Below, one piece after another: positions 7,890 to 15,159 of a DNA stretch of 26,055 bases. This DNA comes from JBJXHC01 sp046160825 (GTDB taxonomy: Bacteria; Bacteroidota; Ignavibacteria; UBA10030; UBA6906). Where the stretch lies: positions 1 through 26,055 of the forward strand of contig JBJXHC010000071.1 of NCBI GenBank assembly GCA_046160825.1, read 5' to 3'. Numbering within the stretch: the first letter of the stretch is position 1; every line of letters starts with the position of its first letter. The notes beneath the pieces were generated by a model. That model saw nothing but the letters and a program-made list of their open reading frames with translations, was not told where the DNA came from and did no database searches. The position numbers and the translations under genes were made by a program.

Positions 7890-8810
7890 ATGATCGAGTT
7901 CTTTATCAATACGGTGAAGGTCTGCCTGAGGTGTGGTGAGGTCGCCTGGTTTTATGTTCGCGGCATAGCCCGCAAGATCAAGAACGACGATATTCTCTTC
8001 CTCGCATCGGGCCTGTCCTTCAATGGCATACTCACGATGATTCCGCTGATGCTGCTCTCCGCATCCGCACTCGGCGTCTTTCTCAATTCTTCCGAACTCA
8101 GCATCCAGCAATTGCACGGCATCCTCGACACGATCTTCCCGCAGCAGCCTTTCGCCACAAATATAAAAGAATCGATCCTTACCGTCATTTCAGATATTAT
8201 CACCTACCGTACGTCTCTTGGGATCTTTGGCGCGCTCGTGCTCATATGGTCAGCAACATCACTCTTCGATGCGTTGAGGAGTGTTCTCCATACGGTGTAC
8301 GGCATTCCACGCACCCGCGGACTGTTCGCCGGAATGTTGCGCCATGTCGGTTTTGTGCTGCTCGTTTTTCTCCTCTTCATTGCAACGAATATTTCTTTAT
8401 GGCTCTTTTCCATCGTGGAGAATGTGGCGATAAATGTCCCGGCTTTGCAGCGATTTGATTTCACCTGGTTGAGCCGGAACGTCCCGACCGCGGTTGTCGT
8501 CCTCTTGACTGCTTTGATGTTCTATATCATCTATCAATACATCCCGGATACCAAACCACCAAGAATTGCGGGTGTGATTTCAACGATCACCACTACCGTT
8601 CTCTGGGTGATTTCCGGAAGGGTCTTTGCCATTTATCTCTCCGAGTTTTCTGCGTTCAGCAAAATTTACGGTGCGTATGCATTCATTCTCGTTCTCCTAC
8701 TCTGGATCTACTACTCGAGTATTGTTTTTATTCTCGGCGGCATCGTCGGACAGACGTATTGGGAACGCCTCAAGTTGAAGGAGGTCGGCGCACTCGACCG
8801 ATGGGTGTGA
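7890..8810 (+). CDS. YihY/BrkB family inner-membrane protein
   Basis: A 306-residue integral membrane protein with about six hydrophobic segments. Segment 1 is around SGLSFNGILTMIPLMLLSAS. Others include SLGIFGALVLIWSATSLFDA, HVGFVLLVFLLFIATNISLW, PTAVVVLLTALMFYIIYQY, GVISTITTTVLWVISG and the C-terminal FILVLLLWIYYSSIVFILGG. The ASGLSFNGILTMIPL and SKIYGAYAFILVLLLWIYYS motifs are typical of the YihY/BrkB family. The family was once mislabelled ribonuclease BN; its function is unresolved, with transport or envelope roles suggested. The ATG lies 29 bases after pcrA with no terminator between them, so co-transcription is likely. Confidence 0.9.
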   Translation: MIEFFINTVKVCLRCGEVAWFYVRGIARKIKNDDILFLASGLSFNGILTMIPLMLLSASALGVFLNSSELSIQQLHGILDTIFPQQPFATNIKESILTVISDIITYRTSLGIFGALVLIWSATSLFDALRSVLHTVYGIPRTRGLFAGMLRHVGFVLLVFLLFIATNISLWLFSIVENVAINVPALQRFDFTWLSRNVPTAVVVLLTALMFYIIYQYIPDTKPPRIAGVISTITTTVLWVISGRVFAIYLSEFSAFSKIYGAYAFILVLLLWIYYSSIVFILGGIVGQTYWERLKLKEVGALDRWV

Positions 8811-8816
8811 CTTCTG

Positions 8817-8845
8817 TTGACAAACCTGCAACCGATTGATATATT
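8817..8845 (+). promoter_or_regulatory. strong sigma70-type promoter of the carboxylase beta gene
   Basis: TTGACA (8817-8822) and TATATT (8840-8845) are separated by 17 bases. The -35 is a full consensus match and the -10 matches five of six. The expected start near 8852 leaves a short leader of about 33 bases before the ATG at 8885. Confidence 0.8.
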
Positions 8846-8884
8846 GCGACGACTCTTCATCTCATTACACACTACAGGCATTGC

Positions 8885-10432
8885 ATGACCAAAACCGGTA
8901 TTGAATATCTCCGCACAATGAAGCAGCAGGCGCTTCTTGGCGGCGGAACACAACGCATCGAGGATCAGCACAACAAAGGGAAGCTCACCGCCCGCGAGAG
9001 ACTTGATATTCTCCTTGACGAAGGGAGCCTCGAAGAGTTGGATATGTTCGTCGAGCACCGGTCGACGGATTTTGGTCTTGATAAGCAACGGTTTCTCGGG
9101 GATGGAGTGGTGACGGGAACAGGGAGGATCGATGGGCGGATTGTTTGTGTCTTCAGTCAGGATTTCACGGTCTTCGGAGGTTCGCTTTCAGAAGCACATG
9201 CCGAGAAGATTGCGAAGGTGATGGACCTTGCAATGAAAATCGGATGCCCGGTGATTGGATTGAACGACTCGGGTGGTGCACGTATTCAGGAGGGAGTGGT
9301 GAGTCTCGGAGGCTACGCCGATATTTTTCTGCGCAATACGCTGGCATCGGGTGTGGTTCCACAAATCTCGGCGGTGATGGGACCGTGTGCAGGCGGTGCG
9401 GTATATTCTCCCGCAATTACGGATTTCACGCTGATGGTACGGAACACCAGCTACATGTTTGTGACCGGACCAAACGTGGTGAAAACCGTTACCCACGAAG
9501 AAGTGACTTCGGAAGATCTGGGAGGAGCGATGACGCACGCGTCGAGAAGCGGCGTTGCACACTTTGCATGCGAGAATGAGGTGCAATGCCTGCAGTACAT
9601 CCGGAAGCTCATCAGTTTCATGCCATCGAACAATGTGGATGATCCACCGACGGTTGCGTGTACCGATCCGGCTGAGCGCATGGACGCGGCGTTGGATTCC
9701 ATCGTCCCTGAGAACGCCACGAAGCCGTATGATATCAAAGAAGTGATTCATCGCGTTGTTGATGATGGAGATTTCTTCGAGGTTCATGAACACTATGCAG
9801 CGAACATCGTCGTCGGGTTTGCTCGATTTGATGGGCGTCCCGCGGGTATCGTGGCCAACCAACCGGGTATTCTCGCCGGTGTACTCGATATTGATTCATC
9901 AAAGAAGGCGGCCCGGTTTGTGCGTTTCTGCGATGCGTTCAATATCCCGTTGGTGGTGTTCGAGGATGTGCCGGGTTTTCTTCCCGGAACCGACCAGGAG
10001 TGGAGAGGCATTATCACCAACGGAGCGAAACTCCTGTACGCATTCTGCGAGGCAACGGTCCCGAAGATCACGATCATTACGCGCAAGGCGTACGGCGGTG
10101 CATATGATGTCATGAACTCCAAGCATGTACGCGGCGATATGAACTTTGCGTGGCCGAGCGCGGAGATTGCAGTGATGGGTCCCAAAGGAGCGGCAGAGAT
10201 TATCTTCAAGAAAGAAATTGACAAGGCGCCGAACAGAGACCAGGCACTGGCAGAGAAAGAACAGGAGTACCGCGAGAAGTTCGCTCACCCGTATCTTGCT
10301 GCAAGCCGCGGCTACATCGATGCCATCATCGAACCACATGAGACCCGACCGCGTATCATCCGCGCCCTTCGCGTTCTCGAAAATAAAGTCGACTCCAACC
10401 CCAGAAAGAAGCACGGCAATATTCCCCTCTGA
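8885..10432 (+). CDS. pccB: acyl-CoA carboxylase carboxyltransferase (beta) subunit, propionyl-CoA type
   Basis: This subunit moves the carboxyl group from biotin to an acyl-CoA, typically propionyl-CoA to give methylmalonyl-CoA; related subunits serve methylmalonyl-CoA decarboxylase. The 515 residues match family length. The N-terminal crotonase-like half has KGKLTARERLDILLDEGSLE and LNDSGGARIQEGV (about 125-137), followed by GPCAGGAVYSPAITDF, which forms an oxyanion/CoA site. The C-terminal half has DVPGFLPGTDQEWRGIITNG and KAYGGAYDVMNSKH (about 401-414), the second oxyanion site. The start is ATG 8885, just before conserved sequence. No biotin carboxylase, biotin carrier or epimerase gene lies beside it, so partners must be elsewhere, and substrate choice (propionyl, acetyl or decarboxylase use) cannot be settled here. 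Confidence 0.92.
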   Translation: MTKTGIEYLRTMKQQALLGGGTQRIEDQHNKGKLTARERLDILLDEGSLEELDMFVEHRSTDFGLDKQRFLGDGVVTGTGRIDGRIVCVFSQDFTVFGGSLSEAHAEKIAKVMDLAMKIGCPVIGLNDSGGARIQEGVVSLGGYADIFLRNTLASGVVPQISAVMGPCAGGAVYSPAITDFTLMVRNTSYMFVTGPNVVKTVTHEEVTSEDLGGAMTHASRSGVAHFACENEVQCLQYIRKLISFMPSNNVDDPPTVACTDPAERMDAALDSIVPENATKPYDIKEVIHRVVDDGDFFEVHEHYAANIVVGFARFDGRPAGIVANQPGILAGVLDIDSSKKAARFVRFCDAFNIPLVVFEDVPGFLPGTDQEWRGIITNGAKLLYAFCEATVPKITIITRKAYGGAYDVMNSKHVRGDMNFAWPSAEIAVMGPKGAAEIIFKKEIDKAPNRDQALAEKEQEYREKFAHPYLAASRGYIDAIIEPHETRPRIIRALRVLENKVDSNPRKKHGNIPL

Positions 10433-10476
10433 CGGGTAGGAATTACCGGAGACGGCGTGCGAGCCACAGAAAACCC

Positions 10477-10505
10477 TTGACTCCTGCAAGTTCAAGGCGT
10501 ATCTT
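10477..10505 (+). promoter_or_regulatory. sigma70-type promoter of the lytic transglycosylase gene
   Basis: TTGACT (10477-10482) and TATCTT (10500-10505) have a 17-base spacer. The expected start near 10512 leaves a leader of about 55 bases. That leader contains a perfect 8-bp inverted repeat at 10517-10540. Confidence 0.65.
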
Positions 10506-10516
10506 GTGCTGGCATA

Positions 10517-10540
10517 ATACATGCAAGCGATAGCATGTAT
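10517..10540 (+). repeat. inverted repeat in the lytic transglycosylase leader
   Basis: ATACATGC (10517-10524) and GCATGTAT (10533-10540) are perfect inverted copies around the 8-base spacer AAGCGATA. They lie just downstream of the expected transcription start and 26 bases before the ATG. The element could be a regulator site or a 5' mRNA hairpin; no T-run follows, so it is not a terminator. Confidence 0.6.
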
Positions 10541-10566
10541 CAATTATCATAACTCTGGTGGGAAGA

Positions 10567-12801
10567 ATGACTAAGCACATTCTCGGGGCAGTTTCCGTCC
10601 TCTTGGCGCTCCTTTTTATCGGTTGCTCCTCTGAAAAATCAACGATCAATGCTTCGTTGAACCACTCCGCTGTGACTTCGGAAGGAGAACCTGCATATGC
10701 AGAGTCTGACGTGTCTCTGGTGGGAGCCATTCCGGTTGAAGAGGAGTTCGCTTCAAACGATTCCACCATAGTGGAGAGGCTCGAAGAGGCGAGACAGCAT
10801 TACGTCTCTGCTTCCACGGCATTGGAGAACGGCGACTCTGCCCGGTCTGCCATGCAGTTCGAAGAAGCCATTGCCATTCTGAATCAGCTCAGTTACTTCC
10901 CCGAAATCGAATCGAACCAGGATTTCAATGACCTCAGCACATCCGTCATTGAAGACTACGAAAACTACATCGCCAAGATTGATCATCTTGATCCGGGCAC
11001 GTCGGTTTTTGCGCTTCGAGAGAAACTCAATCAGATAACGGACCAATCCGATTCAGGCGATCCCTTGCCCGGAAGCGAGATGGGACAAGGCACCACGGTT
11101 CCGCTCGTCATGAACCGTTTGGTGGAACAAAGCATTGCGTTTTTTGTCGGCAAGGGTCGTGAACACATTGAGCGATGGTTGTACCGGTCTGGTGTCTATT
11201 TTCCCATGATGAGAAAAATCTTCAAGGAAGAAAATGTCCCCGAAGAAATCATGTACCTTGCAATGGTTGAAAGCGGGTTGAACCCTCAGGCACGTTCGTG
11301 GGCCAAGGCAGTGGGGATGTGGCAGTTCATGAAGGGTACGGGAAAGATGTACGGACTTCAGACAAACTTTTGGGTTGATGAACGCCGCGACTTTGAAAAA
11401 TCGACGCGTGCAGCAGCCCGTCACCTGCGGGATTTGAATGAGGAATTTGGGGATTGGTATCTCGCCCTTGCCGCATACAATTCAGGTGCCGGTCGCGTGT
11501 ATCGTGGCATCCGCCGCAGTGGAACAACGGACTACTGGGCAATGCGAAAACATATTCCGCGGGAAACGCGTAACTACGTTCCGCAGTACATTGCCGTGAC
11601 AATGATCGCGATGAACCCTCAGGATTACGGCTTCGGACATGTTGTTCCGGGCACGCCTTTCGAGTATGAATATGTGACGGTGGATGATTGTCTCGACCTT
11701 GAGGCTCTTGCCGGCTGCGCGGGCACGACCGCAGAACTGTTGCGTGAACTGAACCCGGAGTTGCTCCAGTGGTGTTCACCACCGGCAATGCAAGGATATT
11801 CATTGCGGGTTCCGATGGGCACGTCGGCACAATTCAAGGAAAAGTATGCGGCAATTCCTGATGATCAGAAAAAGGACTTTGTGCTTCACACAGTGAGACG
11901 GGGAGAAACTCTTGGTGCTATCGCCTCGAAATACGGAATCGCTTCCGCAATCATCAAGGAATCCAACAAGCTCAAATCTTCGCGGTCACTCTCGACGGGC
12001 AAGACTCTTGTTATTCCCGTGAAGCGTGGAAGTGTTGATGCAGCCGAACTTGCAAAACTTGCTTCTTCTCCTGCAACTCCGAAACGGGTTATTGATCGAA
12101 CCAAGGTTGAACGAACGCTTGCGCGCGCAGAAAAGCGCCAACGGGTGGAACCTGCTCCCGCCAAGGACAAATCCAAACTGACCTATCGCGTAAAGAAAGG
12201 CGACACCATTGGTCATATTGCTGAGTGGTTCGGCGTCCGTGCAGCAGACATTAGAAACTGGAACGACATTCCGTACGGTCAGCCGATTGTTCTTGGTTCA
12301 GCGTTGAGGGTGTACGTTGAGAAAAGCAGGGAAGGGCATTATGCGCGTGTTGATGAAATGAGTTTTGAAGAGAAGCAGGCAAACAAGAAACAACCACTCC
12401 CCGCAGTCGCGGGAGATGATGCCTCTCCGGAGGGAGCGACGAAGTACACAGTCAGATCGGGTGATACGCTGGAGAAGATCGCAAAGGCACATAAGGTTTC
12501 CATCAGCCAGTTAAAGCGCTGGAATAATATCGGTGGGAGCCGCATTGCTCCCAATCAGGTGCTTCTTGTCTATACCGAAGCGCAACAGTTACCGAAGATT
12601 GCGCAGAAGTCGAAAGCAAAGAGCGACGCCCCGGTTGTTCATATCGTCAAGAAGGGCGATACGCTTTGGGATATAGCGAAACTGTACAAGGTGCCGGAGT
12701 CACAGGTGCGAAAGTGGAATAACCTGAAACGCAACCGCATCTATGCCGGTCAGGAATTGATCATCTACACGAACAGGATTGCTTCCGCTGTAGTTCAATA
12801 G
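10567..12801 (+). CDS. mltD: MltD-type membrane-bound lytic murein transglycosylase with four LysM repeats
   Basis: A periplasmic lipoprotein that cleaves peptidoglycan glycan strands to 1,6-anhydro products. From ATG 10567 it is 744 residues. The lipoprotein signal ILGAVSVLLALLFIGC has the lipidated Cys within the first 20 residues. The catalytic SLT domain (about 190-330) carries the general-acid Glu235 in MVESGLNPQARSWAKAVGMW and the later AAYNSGAGRVYRGI motif. Four LysM sugar-binding repeats follow at about 441, 539, 626 and 691, each with a [RK]xGxTL/I-type core and mostly a WN (asparagine) turn, joined by basic linkers. A GTG nine bases upstream is an alternative start, but ATG puts the positive n-region first. 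It is a single-gene unit between its promoter and the 12827 hairpin terminator. Confidence 0.93.
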   Translation: MTKHILGAVSVLLALLFIGCSSEKSTINASLNHSAVTSEGEPAYAESDVSLVGAIPVEEEFASNDSTIVERLEEARQHYVSASTALENGDSARSAMQFEEAIAILNQLSYFPEIESNQDFNDLSTSVIEDYENYIAKIDHLDPGTSVFALREKLNQITDQSDSGDPLPGSEMGQGTTVPLVMNRLVEQSIAFFVGKGREHIERWLYRSGVYFPMMRKIFKEENVPEEIMYLAMVESGLNPQARSWAKAVGMWQFMKGTGKMYGLQTNFWVDERRDFEKSTRAAARHLRDLNEEFGDWYLALAAYNSGAGRVYRGIRRSGTTDYWAMRKHIPRETRNYVPQYIAVTMIAMNPQDYGFGHVVPGTPFEYEYVTVDDCLDLEALAGCAGTTAELLRELNPELLQWCSPPAMQGYSLRVPMGTSAQFKEKYAAIPDDQKKDFVLHTVRRGETLGAIASKYGIASAIIKESNKLKSSRSLSTGKTLVIPVKRGSVDAAELAKLASSPATPKRVIDRTKVERTLARAEKRQRVEPAPAKDKSKLTYRVKKGDTIGHIAEWFGVRAADIRNWNDIPYGQPIVLGSALRVYVEKSREGHYARVDEMSFEEKQANKKQPLPAVAGDDASPEGATKYTVRSGDTLEKIAKAHKVSISQLKRWNNIGGSRIAPNQVLLVYTEAQQLPKIAQKSKAKSDAPVVHIVKKGDTLWDIAKLYKVPESQVRKWNNLKRNRIYAGQELIIYTNRIASAVVQ

Positions 12802-12826
12802 GAATCACAAACTTCGATTATCGGTC

Positions 12827-12859
12827 GCGCCGCCCTCTCCATGGAGGGCGGTGCTGTTT
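12827..12859 (+). terminator. intrinsic terminator after mltD
   Basis: GCGCCGCCCTC (12827-12837) pairs with GAGGGCGGTGC (12844-12854), with one G-T wobble, giving an 11-bp GC-rich stem. A short run, TGTTT (12855-12859), follows. It sits 25 bases after the mltD stop and before the operon promoter at 12885. The stem is very stable; the T-run is modest. Confidence 0.7.
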
Positions 12860-12884
12860 CGATCCGATGCCTGCGGCAAATTCC

Positions 12885-12913
12885 TTGACTTTCCTTTCTT
12901 TTCAGGATATATT
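12885..12913 (+). promoter_or_regulatory. promoter of the six-gene surface operon
   Basis: TTGACT (12885-12890) and TATATT (12908-12913) with a 17-base spacer; the expected start near 12920 gives a leader of about 50 bases to ATG 12970. I saw no other promoter of this quality in the short gaps of the following 11 kb, so this one probably drives all six genes. Confidence 0.75.
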
Positions 12914-12969
12914 GTCCCGCACCCGAATCCAATAGCTTGGCTGTGGTAACCTGAGTCATCCCCTACTCT

Positions 12970-15117
12970 ATGCATTTTCGATTACTGCTTGTTGTCCTGG
13001 TGAGTTGTCTTTTGTCGCTCGGTTTCCGTGGGCACCTGGATATTGACGCCCGCGATAGAGAGGCAGGGCTTGACAAGGTGCTTGATGATTCCGACAGGCT
13101 CTTTACTTCGGTGGGGAGAATCGGACTTACGGTTTCAAATTTTGGCACTGTGGGCACGAGGAATTCCTATTGGGACGAACGCCAGCCTTCCTGTGAGTAT
13201 CCAATGGGAAGCAGAATCGAGCATATCTATCAAGGTGGACTTTGGGTCGGGGCAGTCTCCCGGATTTCAGGCCAGCAGCAGGTAAGTACCGGAGCCACTG
13301 ACCAGGCCTCTGCTTCGCGCATAGGCCAAGGGTACGAATTCACCTCCGAGCTTGGCTCTCTCATCACACAGCGTTCCTCACTCTCCGAATCCCAGTTCTT
13401 CGATACCAGCGCCGTCAGTCACCAGGATTTCCTCGCCGAATATTCTGATTTCAATCGTTCCAACCCCACAACAGGCGACACGATCCCCGAACACTCGCCA
13501 ATGGGCGTCATAGTGAAGCAGGAGACCTACGCATGGAATTTTCCCTTCGCTGATTTCTTTGTCATTCTCAACTACACGATTTACAATGCAAGCGTTGATA
13601 CGTTAGACTCTGTCTACGTTGGCTTCTGGAACAACGCCGTCGTGCGCAACACGAACAACGTACGACCGAGTACACCGGGTTATTTTGAGCACGGGGCAAA
13701 TGGCTTCCTCGACACAGTGAGAATGATGTACTCTTTTGATTTTGATGGCATACCAGGCCCCACTCCGGCAGATAGTTATGTGGGTATCAAGCTGCTTGGC
13801 TCATCTCCATTTCCTTCCGGCACAGATTCCCTCACGGATCTTCGTGTCCGTACATACTTTAATGCCTGGAGATTCAGAAGCTCTTCGGGTGAACAGGCAT
13901 ATTTTTCGCCCGAGGATGATGCAGGCGTCAGTCCTGCCGGCGCAAGGAGTCGTTTCGATCGCCTTGCTTCTTCATTGCCTCAGGATAGAATAGCAGTGTT
14001 GCGAACCCGGGCGGACAACATGACGACTCTTCTATCGGCGGGTCCGTATGCGACATTGCTTCCCGGAGATTCTTTGAAGGTGGCGTTCGGAGTAATCTGT
14101 GCGCGCAAGAACGGCGTTGCTCCGGCATTTAATGACACACCTGAGCAACGGGCAACACTGATGGTGAATGCCGGCTTCTGTCAGCAGGCATATGATGGTG
14201 AGGATGTGAACGGCAACAACATTCTTGATCCGGGTGAGGACATCAACGGCAATGGCACGCTGGATCATTTTCAGTTGCCGCAGCCGCCTCGTCCGCCAAA
14301 GGTTCGGGTTGAGGTTGAGAATCAGAACATCGGTGTGTATTGGGACAAGTCGTCCTCCGAAACTTCCATCGATCCCATCACGCGTGAATTCGATTTTGAA
14401 GGATACCGAATCTATCGCTCGAACGCCGGAGCGGATTTCAATAATCCGGAAGACCTGCTGCTGACTCTTTCTCTGGTGGGTGAATTCGATGTCCCGACCA
14501 ACAGCATTGGATACAATACAGGATTCAGTGCCATTGCACTTTCGGAACCGCGGGTCTTTGCCGGAGATACGGTCGCGTATTGGTATCGCTTCCCGCCGCC
14601 CGGAACGAATATTCCCCACCTCAATGGCTGGCAGTATCTTTACGGTGTTGCAGCCTTTGACCGCGGCGACTCGGCGACCGGAGTCACGTCCCTTCAAAGC
14701 AAGACGGAAGTGCGGAGAGTTATTCCAGGCACTGCACCGACTTCCGATCCCAATAAAACCATTGGAGTCTATCCCAATCCGTACTATGTGAATGCTGCCT
14801 GGGATGGGGCCGGAGAACGTAACAGGAAGATATATTTTTATAATCTTCCGGAGCAATGTGAGATTCGCATTTATACACTTGCCGGGGACGTTGTGGCTGA
14901 TCTTTTGCACGAAGCTGCGACGTATGATGGATCGAATATCGAATGGTTCAGACAATTCGGTGGATCGGGCGTCGCTCCGACATTTGCAGGAGGAGAGCAC
15001 GCGTGGGACTTGATTACAAAGTTCGATCAGGCAATCGCCACGGGCCTGTATTTGTTCAGTGTGAAGGACTTGGGAACGGGAGATATCAAGCGAGGAAAGT
15101 TCTTGGTAATCAAATAA
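12970..15117 (+). CDS. large exported protein with acidic Ca-type loop and sorting-like C-terminus
   Basis: This 715-residue protein has a hydrophobic N-terminus (FRLLLVVLVSCLLSLGF) consistent with a signal peptide. The following region contains GRIGLTVSNFGTVGTRNSYW and CEYPMGSRIEHIYQGGLWVG, a recognisable opening of a large exported family in Ignavibacteria-like and related genomes whose function is unknown to me. An acidic segment, DVNGNNILDPGEDINGNGT (about 412-430), repeats a DxNxN spacing like a calcium loop. A fibronectin-like region follows. The C-terminal 115 residues start IGVYPNPYYVN and end GLYLFSVKDLG with a basic GKFLVIK tail. This resembles a T9SS sorting domain with a long insertion, so T9SS export is likely but less clear than for the next gene. 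It is the first gene of the operon. Confidence 0.8.
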   Translation: MHFRLLLVVLVSCLLSLGFRGHLDIDARDREAGLDKVLDDSDRLFTSVGRIGLTVSNFGTVGTRNSYWDERQPSCEYPMGSRIEHIYQGGLWVGAVSRISGQQQVSTGATDQASASRIGQGYEFTSELGSLITQRSSLSESQFFDTSAVSHQDFLAEYSDFNRSNPTTGDTIPEHSPMGVIVKQETYAWNFPFADFFVILNYTIYNASVDTLDSVYVGFWNNAVVRNTNNVRPSTPGYFEHGANGFLDTVRMMYSFDFDGIPGPTPADSYVGIKLLGSSPFPSGTDSLTDLRVRTYFNAWRFRSSSGEQAYFSPEDDAGVSPAGARSRFDRLASSLPQDRIAVLRTRADNMTTLLSAGPYATLLPGDSLKVAFGVICARKNGVAPAFNDTPEQRATLMVNAGFCQQAYDGEDVNGNNILDPGEDINGNGTLDHFQLPQPPRPPKVRVEVENQNIGVYWDKSSSETSIDPITREFDFEGYRIYRSNAGADFNNPEDLLLTLSLVGEFDVPTNSIGYNTGFSAIALSEPRVFAGDTVAYWYRFPPPGTNIPHLNGWQYLYGVAAFDRGDSATGVTSLQSKTEVRRVIPGTAPTSDPNKTIGVYPNPYYVNAAWDGAGERNRKIYFYNLPEQCEIRIYTLAGDVVADLLHEAATYDGSNIEWFRQFGGSGVAPTFAGGEHAWDLITKFDQAIATGLYLFSVKDLGTGDIKRGKFLVIK

Positions 15118-15159
15118 GTGTGGGTCAAATTTTCACAACATGTTAAGAGGAGAACGACA

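Noticed and set aside
10475..10498. 6-bp inverted repeat CCTTGA/TCAAGG across the mltD -35 region.
   Set aside because: Short, with an 12-base gap, and partly forced by the TTGACT box; weaker than the leader dyad reported.
12442..12769. Repeated sequence pattern in the 3' part of mltD.
   Set aside because: It is explained by the LysM protein repeats; the DNA is diverged and there are no CRISPR-like identical repeats.
14032..15000. Long minus-strand open frame (322 codons) opposite the first surface-operon gene.
   Set aside because: The plus strand carries the exported protein with YPNPYY-type C-terminus; the antisense peptide has no recognisable domain or signal.
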